A DNA stretch of 64,000 nucleotides from Ruegeria atlantica. Its GTDB lineage: Bacteria; Pseudomonadota; Alphaproteobacteria; Rhodobacterales; Rhodobacteraceae. Where the stretch lies: contig NZ_WQCF01000002.1 of NCBI RefSeq assembly GCF_013032455.1, positions 248,001 through 312,000 on the forward strand. Reading direction: 5' to 3'. The position numbers were made by a program, and so were the translations under genes. Positions 45,475 through 54,527 of this stretch are shown in pieces; positions within the stretch are counted from its first letter, which is position 1; every line of letters begins with the position of its first letter. The notes below the pieces were generated by a model that did no database searches, was not told where the DNA came from, and worked only from the letters and a program-made list of their open reading frames with translations.

Positions 45475-45567
45475 TCACTAATTAAACCTTGTCACTGTCC
45501 CCAATCTAGCCACTCTTGCCAATCCATGCACCTATTGATCTAACAACGGAAATCGCAGGAGTTCCCC

Positions 45568-46860
45568 ATGGTCGATATTGCGACGCGCGTGTACAATCAT
45601 AAATGGAAGATTGACCCGATTGTCCGGTCTTTAATCGACACAGACTTCTACAAACTGCTGATGTGCCAGTCAGTGTTTCGAAATAAGCCCCAAACGGATG
45701 TGGTTTTTTCACTGATCAACCGGTCGAATCACATTCCTTTGGCTGAATTGATTGACGAAGGCGAGTTGCGCGAACAATTGGATCACATCCGGTCGCTCAG
45801 CCTCAGCCGGGGTGAAAGCACCTGGTTGCGGGGCAATACCTTCTACGGAAAACGGCAGATGTTCCGCTCGGACTTCATGGAGTGGTTCGAGAATATGCGC
45901 CTGCCGCCCTATCACCTGGAGCGCAAGGGCGATCAGTTTGAACTGACATTCGAAGGCAAATGGCATGAAGTCATGCTGTGGGAGATTCCCGCGCTTGCGG
46001 TGTTGATGGAACTGCGGTCCCGCGCGGTTCTGAACAATATGCGCCGGTTCGAACTGCAGGTGCTTTATGCCCGCGCGATGACCCGAGTGTGGGAAAAAAT
46101 CGAACAGTTGCGCCAGATCGACGGGCTGGGCATTGCTGATTTCGGCACGCGCCGACGGCATTCCTTCCTTTGGCAGGACTGGTGCACGCAAGCGATGATC
46201 GAAGGGCTGGGCTCGGCATTTACCGGCACCTCAAATTGCCTGATCGCCATGCGCCGCGAGGTTGAGGCAATCGGGACCAACGCGCATGAACTGCCCATGG
46301 TGTATTCCGCACTGGCCGAAACGGATGAAGCGCTGGCGCAGGCCCCATATGACGTTTTGAGCGATTGGCATGACGAGCACGATGGCAATCTGCGTATCAT
46401 TCTGCCTGATACCTATGGCACGCAAGGGTTTCTGAACCATGCACCCGATTGGCTGGCGGGCTGGACCGGTATCCGCGTCGACAGCGGCGACCCGGCTGCA
46501 GGTGCCGAGATCGCCATCAGTTGGTGGAAGTCGCGTGGCGAGGACCCAACACAAAAGCGGATCATTTTCTCGGACGGGCTGGATGTCGAGAAGATTAAGG
46601 AACTGCATAGCCAATTTGCGGACCGTGCAAATATATCCTTTGGCTGGGGCACCTTGTTGACCAATGATTTCCGCGGGTTGGTGCCTAATGACGCGCTGGC
46701 ACCGTTTTCACTGGTCTGCAAAGCAATCTCGGCCAATGGACGCCCGACCGTTAAACTGTCGGACAACCCGGAAAAGGCGATGGGGCCGAAGGATGAAATC
46801 GAACGCTACAAGCGGGTGTTCGGCGTCGGCACGCAGCAGTCGATTGAGGTCATCGTTTAG
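45568..46860 (+). CDS. pncB: Nicotinate phosphoribosyltransferase
   Basis: A 430-aa enzyme that makes nicotinate mononucleotide from nicotinate and PRPP. Family stretches are IDTDFYKLLMCQSVFRNKP near the start, DFGTRRRHSFLWQDW, FTGTSNCLIAMR and GWTGIRVDSGDPAAGAEIAI (the PRPP-site region), then IIFSDGLDVEKIKEL and NISFGWGTLLTNDF. The histidine that is phosphorylated in the family is expected in the RRRHSF loop. It follows the divergent hypothetical gene and converges on the aldehyde dehydrogenase. Confidence 0.95.
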   Translation: MVDIATRVYNHKWKIDPIVRSLIDTDFYKLLMCQSVFRNKPQTDVVFSLINRSNHIPLAELIDEGELREQLDHIRSLSLSRGESTWLRGNTFYGKRQMFRSDFMEWFENMRLPPYHLERKGDQFELTFEGKWHEVMLWEIPALAVLMELRSRAVLNNMRRFELQVLYARAMTRVWEKIEQLRQIDGLGIADFGTRRRHSFLWQDWCTQAMIEGLGSAFTGTSNCLIAMRREVEAIGTNAHELPMVYSALAETDEALAQAPYDVLSDWHDEHDGNLRIILPDTYGTQGFLNHAPDWLAGWTGIRVDSGDPAAGAEIAISWWKSRGEDPTQKRIIFSDGLDVEKIKELHSQFADRANISFGWGTLLTNDFRGLVPNDALAPFSLVCKAISANGRPTVKLSDNPEKAMGPKDEIERYKRVFGVGTQQSIEVIV

Positions 46861-46863
46861 ACC

Positions 46864-48315
46864 CTAACCATGGTACGCAGCCACGGTTTTCACCTGTGAG
46901 AACCCATAGAGCGCTTCGAACCCTTTTTCGCGGCCGTGACCTGATTTTCCAACTCCGCCAAAGGGCAATTCCACCCCGCCGCCCGCGCCGTAGTTGTTGA
47001 TAAACACCTGACCCGAGCGCAACCGTTTCGCCAGCCGCATCTGTCTTGCGCCGTCGCGGGTCCAGACGCTGGCGACCAGACCGTATTCGGTGGCGTTGGC
47101 GATCTGGATGGCTTCTTCCTCGGTCTCAAAGGGGATCAGAACTTGCACCGGGCCAAATATCTCATCCTGAGCCAGAATGTGATCAGGAGGGACATCGGCA
47201 AAAAGGGTGGGCTGCACATAAGCGCCGTCATCTGGCGCATGATCAATAATGCGCCCCCGACCGGCGACGCTGAGATCCGCGCCCTTGGCTAGAAATTCGG
47301 TCACGATCTCTTTCTGACGGATGGAGATCAGCGGTCCAACCCGCAAATCCTCTTGCGCCGGACCAACGGTCAGCTCGGAATACGCTTCTGCCATTCGAGC
47401 TTTCACCTCCTCATATACCCTACGCTGCACAAGAATACGGGACGAAGCCGAACAGGTCTGCCCTGCGTTCTGAATGCCCGCATTCACAAGAAACGGCAGC
47501 GCCGTATCAAGATCGGCATCGTCAAATACCAATTGCGGGGACTTTCCGCCCAATTCCAGCGTCACCGGCACCACATTGCGCCCCGCCGCCTGCTGGACCA
47601 GCGCGCCCGTGGCGACCGAGCCGGTGAACGAGATATGGTTTACGCCCGGATGTGCCGTCAGCGCGGCCCCGGCTTCAGCCCCTAATCCCGGCACGACGTT
47701 CAGCGCACCAGGGGGCAGACCGGCCTGTTGTGCCAGGTGGGCAAAGGCCAGCGCGGTCAGACAGGCCTCTTCTGCGGGTTTCAGCACACAGGCATTGCCC
47801 ATCGCCAGCGCGGCCCCGACCGAGCGGCCAATAATCTGCATCGGATAATTCCACGGAACGATATGGCCGGTCACCCCATGTGGTTCACGCAGGGTATATA
47901 CAGTGTAGCCATCCAGATAGGGGATCGTCTCGCCCATCACTTTGTCCGCCGCTCCGCCGTAAAACTCGCAATATCGCGCCAGGGCCACTGCATCGGCGCG
48001 CGCCTGCGTCAGCGGTTTTCCCACATCCATTGCCTCAAGCTTGGCAAGGTCATCAACGCGCTCTAAAACCATCTGCCCCAAACGTGTAAGGATGCGTCCC
48101 CGCTCCAATGCGGTTTTGCGACCCCAGTTACCATCCAGAGCAGCTTCGGCGGCGTCGACCGCCTTATGTATGTCCGCGTCGGTCCCTCGTGCGATCTGGC
48201 AGATTTCCGAGCCATCCGACGGGTCAATCATCGGGATCGTCTGCTGTGAGACTGAGGGAACCCACGCGCCGCCAATCAGGCAAAGGGTGGGATTGAACCA
48301 GATTGAATTGGACAT
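46864..48315 (-). CDS. Aldehyde dehydrogenase at the end of the channel-transporter operon
   Basis: A 483-aa NAD(P)-dependent aldehyde dehydrogenase. The catalytic cysteine is C288 in QNAGQTCSASSRILV, with ELGGKSPQLVFDDADLD as the preceding glutamate and NAD region. It differs from BetB at its ends, and its substrate is unknown, perhaps a gamma-aminobutyraldehyde- or betaine-type aldehyde. A GGAGG site precedes the ATG. It lies 20 bases after the double-ATPase gene, so it is the last gene of the operon that imports the ligand, and it could oxidise the aldehyde made from that ligand. Confidence 0.9.
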   Translation of the reverse strand: MSNSIWFNPTLCLIGGAWVPSVSQQTIPMIDPSDGSEICQIARGTDADIHKAVDAAEAALDGNWGRKTALERGRILTRLGQMVLERVDDLAKLEAMDVGKPLTQARADAVALARYCEFYGGAADKVMGETIPYLDGYTVYTLREPHGVTGHIVPWNYPMQIIGRSVGAALAMGNACVLKPAEEACLTALAFAHLAQQAGLPPGALNVVPGLGAEAGAALTAHPGVNHISFTGSVATGALVQQAAGRNVVPVTLELGGKSPQLVFDDADLDTALPFLVNAGIQNAGQTCSASSRILVQRRVYEEVKARMAEAYSELTVGPAQEDLRVGPLISIRQKEIVTEFLAKGADLSVAGRGRIIDHAPDDGAYVQPTLFADVPPDHILAQDEIFGPVQVLIPFETEEEAIQIANATEYGLVASVWTRDGARQMRLAKRLRSGQVFINNYGAGGGVELPFGGVGKSGHGREKGFEALYGFSQVKTVAAYHG

Positions 48316-48334
48316 TGGGACCTCCGTTTAGGCT

Positions 48335-49945
48335 CTAACAAATAGGTTTAGCCATGCTTCTACCGATCTCGGGCAGAGTCGGTGCGGCCTGTATCAGACT
48401 TTGGGTATAGGGGTGTTGCGGGTCCGAAAAGACCTGTTCCGTCTCGCCGTGTTCAACGATCCTACCCGCTTTCATGACCAAAACCCGGTCAGTGATCGTG
48501 CGTACGACACTCAGATCATGACTGATGAAAAGATAGGTCAGATCATAGGCGGCGCACAGCTCGGCCAGCAGATCCAGAATCTGTGCCCGAACGGATACAT
48601 CCAAAGCCGAGACCGCCTCATCAAACAGGATCAGTTCCGGGCGGATGATCAAGGCACGGGCAATGGCGATCCGCTGCCGCTGCCCGCCCGAGAATTCGTG
48701 GATGTACTTGCTGGCATCATTGGGGCTGAGACCCACAGCCGCCAGTATCTCGTCGATACGGTCCTGTCGTTCCGCCCCAGTTGGCGGTGCGTCCAACAGA
48801 TAAAACGGCTCGGTGATCAGACGCGCGACGCGATGGCGGGGATTAAAACTGCCATAGGGATCCTGAAACACCACTTGCACCTTGCGACGCACATCCCGGT
48901 TGGGCGTGTGACCCGAAAAGACAGGCTTACCGTCCAGCCGAATTTCACCGCTCTGCACGTCCGCCAACCCTAATATTGCCTTTGTTAGGGTCGATTTTCC
49001 ACAGCCGGACTCACCGACCAATCCCAGACGCTCACCCCGATTGAGGGTGAAGCTGACATCATTCACCGCACGGTGCTGGCCCGGCACCCCGAACAGACGT
49101 TTCCTGGGCAGACGATAATCACGAACGACGTTTTTAACCTCAAGCAATGGGCGTGGCTGCGGCGGTTGCGGAAGCGTCACCTGATGGTTTGAGGCCTCAA
49201 ACAGCATTCGGGTGTAGGGGTGCTGCATGTTGTGCAGCAATTCGGCCGTTGCCCCGCTTTCGACCACCTCGCCGTGTCGCATCACAACAATCCGATCTGC
49301 CAAATCGGACACCACCGCCAGATCATGGGTGATTATCAGCAGCCCCATGCCATATTCTTCCACCAACCCTTTGAGCAGGTCGAGGATTTGCGCTTGCGTG
49401 GTCACATCCAGCGCCGTTGTCGGCTCATCCGCGATCAATAGCTTGGGTCGCAAGGCGATGGCCATGGCGATCACTACCCGCTGACGTTGTCCCCCGGATA
49501 ACTCGTGCGGGTAGCGTGACAGCGAGAACTGATCGGACGGCAAGCCGACGCGGGTCAGGACCTCCTTGGCGCGTTCGCGGGCCTGCGCGTGGGACATGGC
49601 TTTGTGTATCAGGATGGTCTCCATCACCTGATCACCGATGGTCTTGACCGGGTTGAGCGCCGTCATCGGTTCCTGAAACACCATCCCAATGGACGCGCCG
49701 CGCAGGGCGCACATCTCGGCCTCGGGACAGTTCAGCAGGTCTTGGCCCTCGAGCCGGATTGATCCTTCTGTTTTGGCCCCATTGGGCAACAACTGCATCA
49801 CCGCCAATGCGGTCATGGATTTGCCCGAGCCGCTCTCACCTGTTACGGCCAAGATCTGGCCGGGGTCGATGGAAAAGCTGACCTGCTTCAGGATTTCCGT
49901 CCCGTGGATGGCCACAGACAGGTTTTCGATCTGCAGCAACCTCAT
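48335..49945 (-). CDS. Peptide-type ABC transporter fused double ATPase
   Basis: A 536-aa protein made of two ABC domains in one chain, equivalent to DppD plus DppF. The first has Walker A GESGSGKSM and signature LSGGQRQRV, the second Walker A GESGCGKST and signature FSGGQRQRI. Walker B segments are KLLIADEPTTALD and ELILFDEAVSALD. The linker carries the peptide-transporter type region after each ATPase. It is the energy-coupling part of the importer with the two permeases and solute-binding protein of the operon. It overlaps the permease by 4 bases. Confidence 0.95.
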   Translation of the reverse strand: MRLLQIENLSVAIHGTEILKQVSFSIDPGQILAVTGESGSGKSMTALAVMQLLPNGAKTEGSIRLEGQDLLNCPEAEMCALRGASIGMVFQEPMTALNPVKTIGDQVMETILIHKAMSHAQARERAKEVLTRVGLPSDQFSLSRYPHELSGGQRQRVVIAMAIALRPKLLIADEPTTALDVTTQAQILDLLKGLVEEYGMGLLIITHDLAVVSDLADRIVVMRHGEVVESGATAELLHNMQHPYTRMLFEASNHQVTLPQPPQPRPLLEVKNVVRDYRLPRKRLFGVPGQHRAVNDVSFTLNRGERLGLVGESGCGKSTLTKAILGLADVQSGEIRLDGKPVFSGHTPNRDVRRKVQVVFQDPYGSFNPRHRVARLITEPFYLLDAPPTGAERQDRIDEILAAVGLSPNDASKYIHEFSGGQRQRIAIARALIIRPELILFDEAVSALDVSVRAQILDLLAELCAAYDLTYLFISHDLSVVRTITDRVLVMKAGRIVEHGETEQVFSDPQHPYTQSLIQAAPTLPEIGRSMAKPIC

Positions 49946-50757
49946 GCGCGCGCCACCTTGATCCGCGGGTCCAGCCAGTCGCGCAGCCCGTCGCCCAATA
50001 GGTTCAACCCCAACACCGTGACGATGATCGCCAAGCCGGGAATCAGAGCCAAATGCGGAGCAAAACTGACCATTGTCTGCGCATCGGCCAGCATCCGACC
50101 CCAGCTGGGCGTGGGTGGCTGCGCGCCAAGACCGACATAGGAGAGGCCCGCTTCGGCGAGTATCCCTAGCGAGAACTGGATAGTCCCCTGCACGATCAGC
50201 AAGTTCGCCACATTGGGCAGGATATGTTCCGCCGAGATACGCGCTGCACCTTTGCCTGACACACGGGCGGCGAGAATGAACTCACGCTCCCAAAGCGACA
50301 GAGCCGCGCCGCGGGTTATGCGAGCGAAGACGGGAATGTTGAAAATGCCGATGGCAATGATGGCATTGATTGCTCCGGCACCGAATACGGCGGTGATCAG
50401 GATGGCGATGACCAGCGAGGGAAAGGCAAAGACCAGATCATTGCCGCGCATGATTACCTCATCAAGCCACGACCCCTTGCGTGCCGCAGCAGTCAGGCCA
50501 AGAGGCACGCCCAGCGCCATGCCTATACCCACCGCCACCAATGCCACGGCAATCGAGGTCCGCGCACCGACCATGATCATCGAAAACATGTCCCGGCCAA
50601 AATGATCGGTGCCAAACACATGCTGCGAATTTGGCGGCTGTAGTTTACTGGGAATGTTCAGCGCTGCGTGGTCATAAGGCGTCCATACGAACGAGATCAG
50701 CGCCGCCAGCAACACCAGAGAAGACAGAGTCGCACCAAGGATTAGATTGCGCCTCAT
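49942..50757 (-). CDS. Peptide-type ABC transporter permease (DppC-like)
   Basis: A 271-aa membrane subunit with five to six helices. It starts MRRNLILGATLSSLVLLAAL and shows the DppC-type HVFGTDHFGRDMFSMIMVGA motif. The ATPase-docking loop is in REFILAARVSGKGAARISAE near residue 175. Four-base overlaps with both neighbours place it in the same transcript. Such permeases carry dipeptides, nickel, opines or amines, so the class alone does not set the substrate. Confidence 0.94.
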   Translation of the reverse strand: MRRNLILGATLSSLVLLAALISFVWTPYDHAALNIPSKLQPPNSQHVFGTDHFGRDMFSMIMVGARTSIAVALVAVGIGMALGVPLGLTAAARKGSWLDEVIMRGNDLVFAFPSLVIAILITAVFGAGAINAIIAIGIFNIPVFARITRGAALSLWEREFILAARVSGKGAARISAEHILPNVANLLIVQGTIQFSLGILAEAGLSYVGLGAQPPTPSWGRMLADAQTMVSFAPHLALIPGLAIIVTVLGLNLLGDGLRDWLDPRIKVARA

Positions 50758-51701
50758 GTCCGGCTCCTCAGGCGCGGGTCAACAGCGGCATAGGCCAGAT
50801 CGACCAGAAAATTCACGGTGATGACCGCGAAAACCAACAGCATGACAACGGATTCAACCACGATCAGGTCACGCGCCGAAATGGCCTGAAACACCAACCG
50901 GCCGAGACCGGGTAAATAGAATACCTGCTCGATGATAATCGACCCGGCCAGCAGGAAAGAGAACTGTAACCCGACAATGGTCAGTACCGGGATCAGCGCG
51001 TTGCGTACCCCGTGCCGCCAAAGGGCCTGACGGCGCGACAAGCCCTTGGCGCGCGCAGTGCGCATGAAATCCTCACCCAGGATATCCAGCAGGGAAGACC
51101 GCATGACCCGTGCCAGAATGGCCGCCTGAGGCAAGGCCAGCGCAATGGCGGGCAAGGTCAGCGAGTGCATTCCGGCCAAGAACCCATTGTCCCAACCGAC
51201 GAACCCTCCGGCGTTGAACCATCGCAAATTGATGGCGAAGATCAGCACCAGCATCATCGCGAACCAGAAATTCGGCACCGCAATACCCAGCTGCGTCGCC
51301 CCCATTACCGTCAGGTCTCCGGGCTTTCCCCGGCGCGCAGCAGCGTAGATCCCAGCGGGAAAGGCGATCAGGGTGGACAACGTCAGCGCATAAAGCGCCA
51401 GCGGCAGAGACACCCACAACCGGTCCGCGATCATCTGCGACACCGGCGTGCGATAGGTGTAGGAGGTGCCGAAATCCCCCACCAACATGCCGCCTACCCA
51501 CGTTAAATAACGCTGCACTTTAGAGCCGTCCAACCCAAGCTCGGCCCGCAGCGCGGCTAGCGTATCCTCTTGTGCATTCACGCCCAACATGAATGAGGCC
51601 GGATCGCCCGGAGCCACCTCGATCACTGCAAAGATGACCACTGATGCAACCACAAGGCTGATCAGCAGAGATATCAGGCGTTTGAGGGCATAGCGGAGCA
51701 T
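50754..51701 (-). CDS. Peptide-type ABC transporter permease (DppB-like)
   Basis: A 315-aa membrane subunit from the ATG at 51701, where the family N-terminus MLRYALKRLISLLISLVVAS begins. A longer frame to 51842 would overlap the ion-channel gene and is rejected. DppB-type stretches are FAVIEVAPGDPASFML, FGTSYTYRTPV and GLQFSFLLAGSIIIEQVFYL, and the docking loop is in DFMRTARAKGLSRRQALWR. It begins 40 bases after the stop of the channel gene, with no clear Shine-Dalgarno. Confidence 0.92.
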   Translation of the reverse strand: MLRYALKRLISLLISLVVASVVIFAVIEVAPGDPASFMLGVNAQEDTLAALRAELGLDGSKVQRYLTWVGGMLVGDFGTSYTYRTPVSQMIADRLWVSLPLALYALTLSTLIAFPAGIYAAARRGKPGDLTVMGATQLGIAVPNFWFAMMLVLIFAINLRWFNAGGFVGWDNGFLAGMHSLTLPAIALALPQAAILARVMRSSLLDILGEDFMRTARAKGLSRRQALWRHGVRNALIPVLTIVGLQFSFLLAGSIIIEQVFYLPGLGRLVFQAISARDLIVVESVVMLLVFAVITVNFLVDLAYAAVDPRLRSRT

Positions 51702-51741
51702 TGAGACCACGTTAGGATCACATATCGCGCGGGTCCAGCAC

Positions 51742-52812
51742 CTAAGGCACCAGCAGATAGGCAAAAATCGCATAGCCGACGATGGCGGCATAGCCCAGAG
51801 GATAGATCCACTTGATCGCGTAATTGTCCAGCATTCTCGCACCGTCCTCGCGCCCAGAGACCTTTAATTTGCGCAAGGCCACGTTGAACACGATCAACGC
51901 CCCGGTCATCAGGAACATGCATTGCAGAACAAAATCCAGAAAGGTCAGGTATCCAAGCTTGGGCAGGTCGGCAGAAATCGCCCAATTGAAGGCTACAAAG
52001 ACCAGCAGGTTGCCCCCGGCGATCTCAATCCGGCGTCGATATTCATCGAGGAAAAACAGCGCCCAGCCCACTGTAATCAGAACCAGCATCGGCAGGAAAA
52101 CCCGGATCACGTAATAAGTCAGGTGACGGTGGCCCTCAAACGCCAGCGCAATCTGATCGCTGTCGCGACCGGACAGACCAATGACTGTCGAGTGTTGAAC
52201 CCGTGCGTTGTCCAATATCCACTCTTCTTCTCCCAGCAGGTCACCGAGGCCGGAAAACTCTTCAAGCGGGTAGTAAGTCACGTAGCCGGACGGAAAAACC
52301 GACACGACTTCGAAAAAGAACTGTTGCGTGTCGAAAGGGTATTTGCGGAAATCAAAATGCGGGGCCTGCAAAGTCAGCGAAGATTTTTCGACATAAACCA
52401 CCTCGCCGTCATGACGCAGCGAGGCCGCGGATTCGTGTATCCATTTGTTGGACTGCTGGTTGTGGACAACAAAGGCCGGTACAATCGCCCCAAGACCACG
52501 CGCGTGATCTGCCAATGCCGGAGGGTTGAAGACTTGGAAGTCCCGCCCGACTGCCTCGCGATCAAAAGCCAGCGCCGGGTCGGTCCATTCGGCACGCAGA
52601 ACAACCACAGCACCGTAATTCTCGGCCTTCTGATCTACGCTTGTGACCTGATCAATGCGGATACCAATGCCAACCTGCAACGGGTTTTCAGGCGTGCCGA
52701 CCAGCGTCCCCAGCCCGCGCTCTAACCCATTCTGTGCCGATACCTGACCACCGCTGAAAGAGATCAGGCACAGGGCTAAAACAATAATGCAAATGGCGCG
52801 GACCACGGTCAT
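51742..52812 (-). CDS. Prokaryotic pentameric ligand-gated ion channel (GLIC/ELIC type)
   Basis: A 356-aa protein with a signal peptide (residues 1-26, MTVVRAICIIVLALCLISFS) from the ATG at 52812. The extracellular beta-sandwich domain (about 27-230) has the Pro-loop FDFRKYPFDTQQF at 153-165, the equivalent of the Cys-loop but without cysteines. Four membrane helices follow at about 233-255, 262-280, 290-311 and 335-354, with AFNWAISADLPKLGYLTFLD at the end of M2 and in the M2-M3 loop matching the GLIC/ELIC pattern. The M3-M4 loop is short, as in bacterial channels. It sits between the binding protein and permease of an ABC operon. Confidence 0.93.
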   Translation of the reverse strand: MTVVRAICIIVLALCLISFSGGQVSAQNGLERGLGTLVGTPENPLQVGIGIRIDQVTSVDQKAENYGAVVVLRAEWTDPALAFDREAVGRDFQVFNPPALADHARGLGAIVPAFVVHNQQSNKWIHESAASLRHDGEVVYVEKSSLTLQAPHFDFRKYPFDTQQFFFEVVSVFPSGYVTYYPLEEFSGLGDLLGEEEWILDNARVQHSTVIGLSGRDSDQIALAFEGHRHLTYYVIRVFLPMLVLITVGWALFFLDEYRRRIEIAGGNLLVFVAFNWAISADLPKLGYLTFLDFVLQCMFLMTGALIVFNVALRKLKVSGREDGARMLDNYAIKWIYPLGYAAIVGYAIFAYLLVP

Positions 52813-52872
52813 GTTCAGGCTCGCTCTGATGTACACAAACCCGGGGCCACCGATTGCAGCCACGGGAATTGG

Positions 52873-54354
52873 TTATTCGGACCAGCTGATTTGGGTCAGG
52901 TCGATGGCAGCGGTGGGCGCATTTTTCCACAACCCCTGCACACCCGCCTTGGCGACCCCCAGCTTGGCCAGTTGGAACAGGTAACCGTTGACAAAGTCAT
53001 TGGCGATCAGGCGCTGCATTTCACCCAGCAGCTTTTTACGCTCGTCCGGGTCGGTCGTTCCATTCAGGATATCCATCAGCGTCTGCGCATCCAGGCTATC
53101 ATACTGGAAATAATAGTCAGGGCGCGCGTAGATGCCGATATCCATCGGTTCGGTATGACTGACGATGGTCAGATCATAATCCTTGCCCTTGAAAACTGTT
53201 TCCAGCCACTGCGCCCACTCCACGTTGATGATCTCGGCCTTGATGCCGACTTCGGCCAACTGCGCGGCGACGATCTCACCCCCGCGTCGGGCATAGGATG
53301 GCGGTGGCAAGTGGAGTGTGGTCTCAAACCCCTTTTCATAGCCCGCATCGGCCAGCAGTTCGGCGGCCTTCTTCGGGTCATAGGCCGAGGTGCCAGTCAG
53401 ATCGACATAGGCCGGGTTATGAGGCGCAAAATGAGTACCGATCGGGGTGCCGTAACCAAACATCGCGCCATCAATAATCGCTTGCCGGTCGATGGCATGG
53501 GCCAGCGCTTGCCGCACGCGAATATCGTCAAAGGGCGGTTTCTTGTTGTTGGTCGACACGATGGTTTCGCCTTCGGTCGTGCCAACAAGCACCTGAAAGC
53601 GCCGATCGGCCTCGAACTGAGGCAGGTTTTCAGGCGCAGGAAAATTGTCAAACACGTCCACATCCTCGGCCATCATCGCAGCAAAAGCGGCGGTCGGGTC
53701 CGAAATGAACTTAAATGTGGCTGTCTCTAACGCAGGCTGATCACCCCAGTAATTCGGGTTTCTGTTCAGCGTAATGCTGTCGCCCTGCATCCAGTTGCCA
53801 AAGGTGAAGGCACCGGTGCCCACGGGGTTGGTCTTGATGGTGTCGATACTGTCTGCCGAGACGATCACTGCATCGCCCCAGGCCATATTGAACAAGAAAT
53901 TCCCGGTAGGCTCGGACAGGGTAACCTTGACCGTCAGAGGATCGACAACCTCAACGCTTTCAATGGCTGCAAACAGCGCCTTTTGCGCATTGGCACTGTC
54001 TTCGGCCGTGGCACGATCCAAGGTGAACTTGACGTCTTCGGCGTCCATGGTGGTGCCATCGTGGAACGTGACGCCATCATGCAGCTTGAATGTATAAACG
54101 GTACCGTCCTCGGATATCTCCCAGCTTTCGGCTAGGCCCGGCACGACCGAACCATCCCCCATAAACCGGGTCAGACCCTCGAAGATATTTGTGTACACCA
54201 CGGAATCGATCGCCTGCGCCGCAGCACTTGTGGGATCCAGATGCGGGGGCTCAAGCTGCATCGCGATGGTGATATCGGACTTGGCCAAGGCCCCGGTAGC
54301 AAAGACGCTGGCCCCCAGCGCCAGTACAGATGCAAATGATCGCAACGTCTGCAT
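52873..54354 (-). CDS. Peptide-type ABC transporter substrate-binding protein
   Basis: A 493-aa periplasmic family 5 binding protein from the ATG at 54354, after a GGGGGG stretch. Residues 1-24 (MQTLRSFASVLALGASVFAT) are a signal peptide. Diagnostic parts are AMQLEPPHLDPTSAAAQAID, then ENYW-like NRNPNYWGDQPAL and RVRQALAHAIDRQAIIDG. Such proteins bind peptides, opines, amines or polyamines. It is the first gene of the channel-transporter operon and 60 bases before the ion-channel gene. The upstream 173 bases, shared with panB, hold no pattern I recognise. Confidence 0.94.
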   Translation of the reverse strand: MQTLRSFASVLALGASVFATGALAKSDITIAMQLEPPHLDPTSAAAQAIDSVVYTNIFEGLTRFMGDGSVVPGLAESWEISEDGTVYTFKLHDGVTFHDGTTMDAEDVKFTLDRATAEDSANAQKALFAAIESVEVVDPLTVKVTLSEPTGNFLFNMAWGDAVIVSADSIDTIKTNPVGTGAFTFGNWMQGDSITLNRNPNYWGDQPALETATFKFISDPTAAFAAMMAEDVDVFDNFPAPENLPQFEADRRFQVLVGTTEGETIVSTNNKKPPFDDIRVRQALAHAIDRQAIIDGAMFGYGTPIGTHFAPHNPAYVDLTGTSAYDPKKAAELLADAGYEKGFETTLHLPPPSYARRGGEIVAAQLAEVGIKAEIINVEWAQWLETVFKGKDYDLTIVSHTEPMDIGIYARPDYYFQYDSLDAQTLMDILNGTTDPDERKKLLGEMQRLIANDFVNGYLFQLAKLGVAKAGVQGLWKNAPTAAIDLTQISWSE

Positions 54355-54527
54355 GGTTAAAAATCCCCCCGTCTGAAATAGCTGAACCCGCTGTTTTACG
54401 GGCGTTTCTTTAAACAATGTCCCCTTAAATCTCGGGTCAATCAAGGGAATGTTCGCGCAACCGGGGTTTCTATAACCATGTGCAATCTGCTATGCCGCGC
54501 TGCAACATGAACCCCGGAGGAGCGACC

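Noticed and set aside
51702-51842. Upstream extension of the DppB-like permease frame
   Set aside because: It would overlap the ion-channel gene and adds residues unlike the family N-terminus.
52891-53730. Open frame on the plus strand within the substrate-binding protein gene
   Set aside because: The minus-strand product has a signal peptide and family motifs; the plus-strand translation has none.
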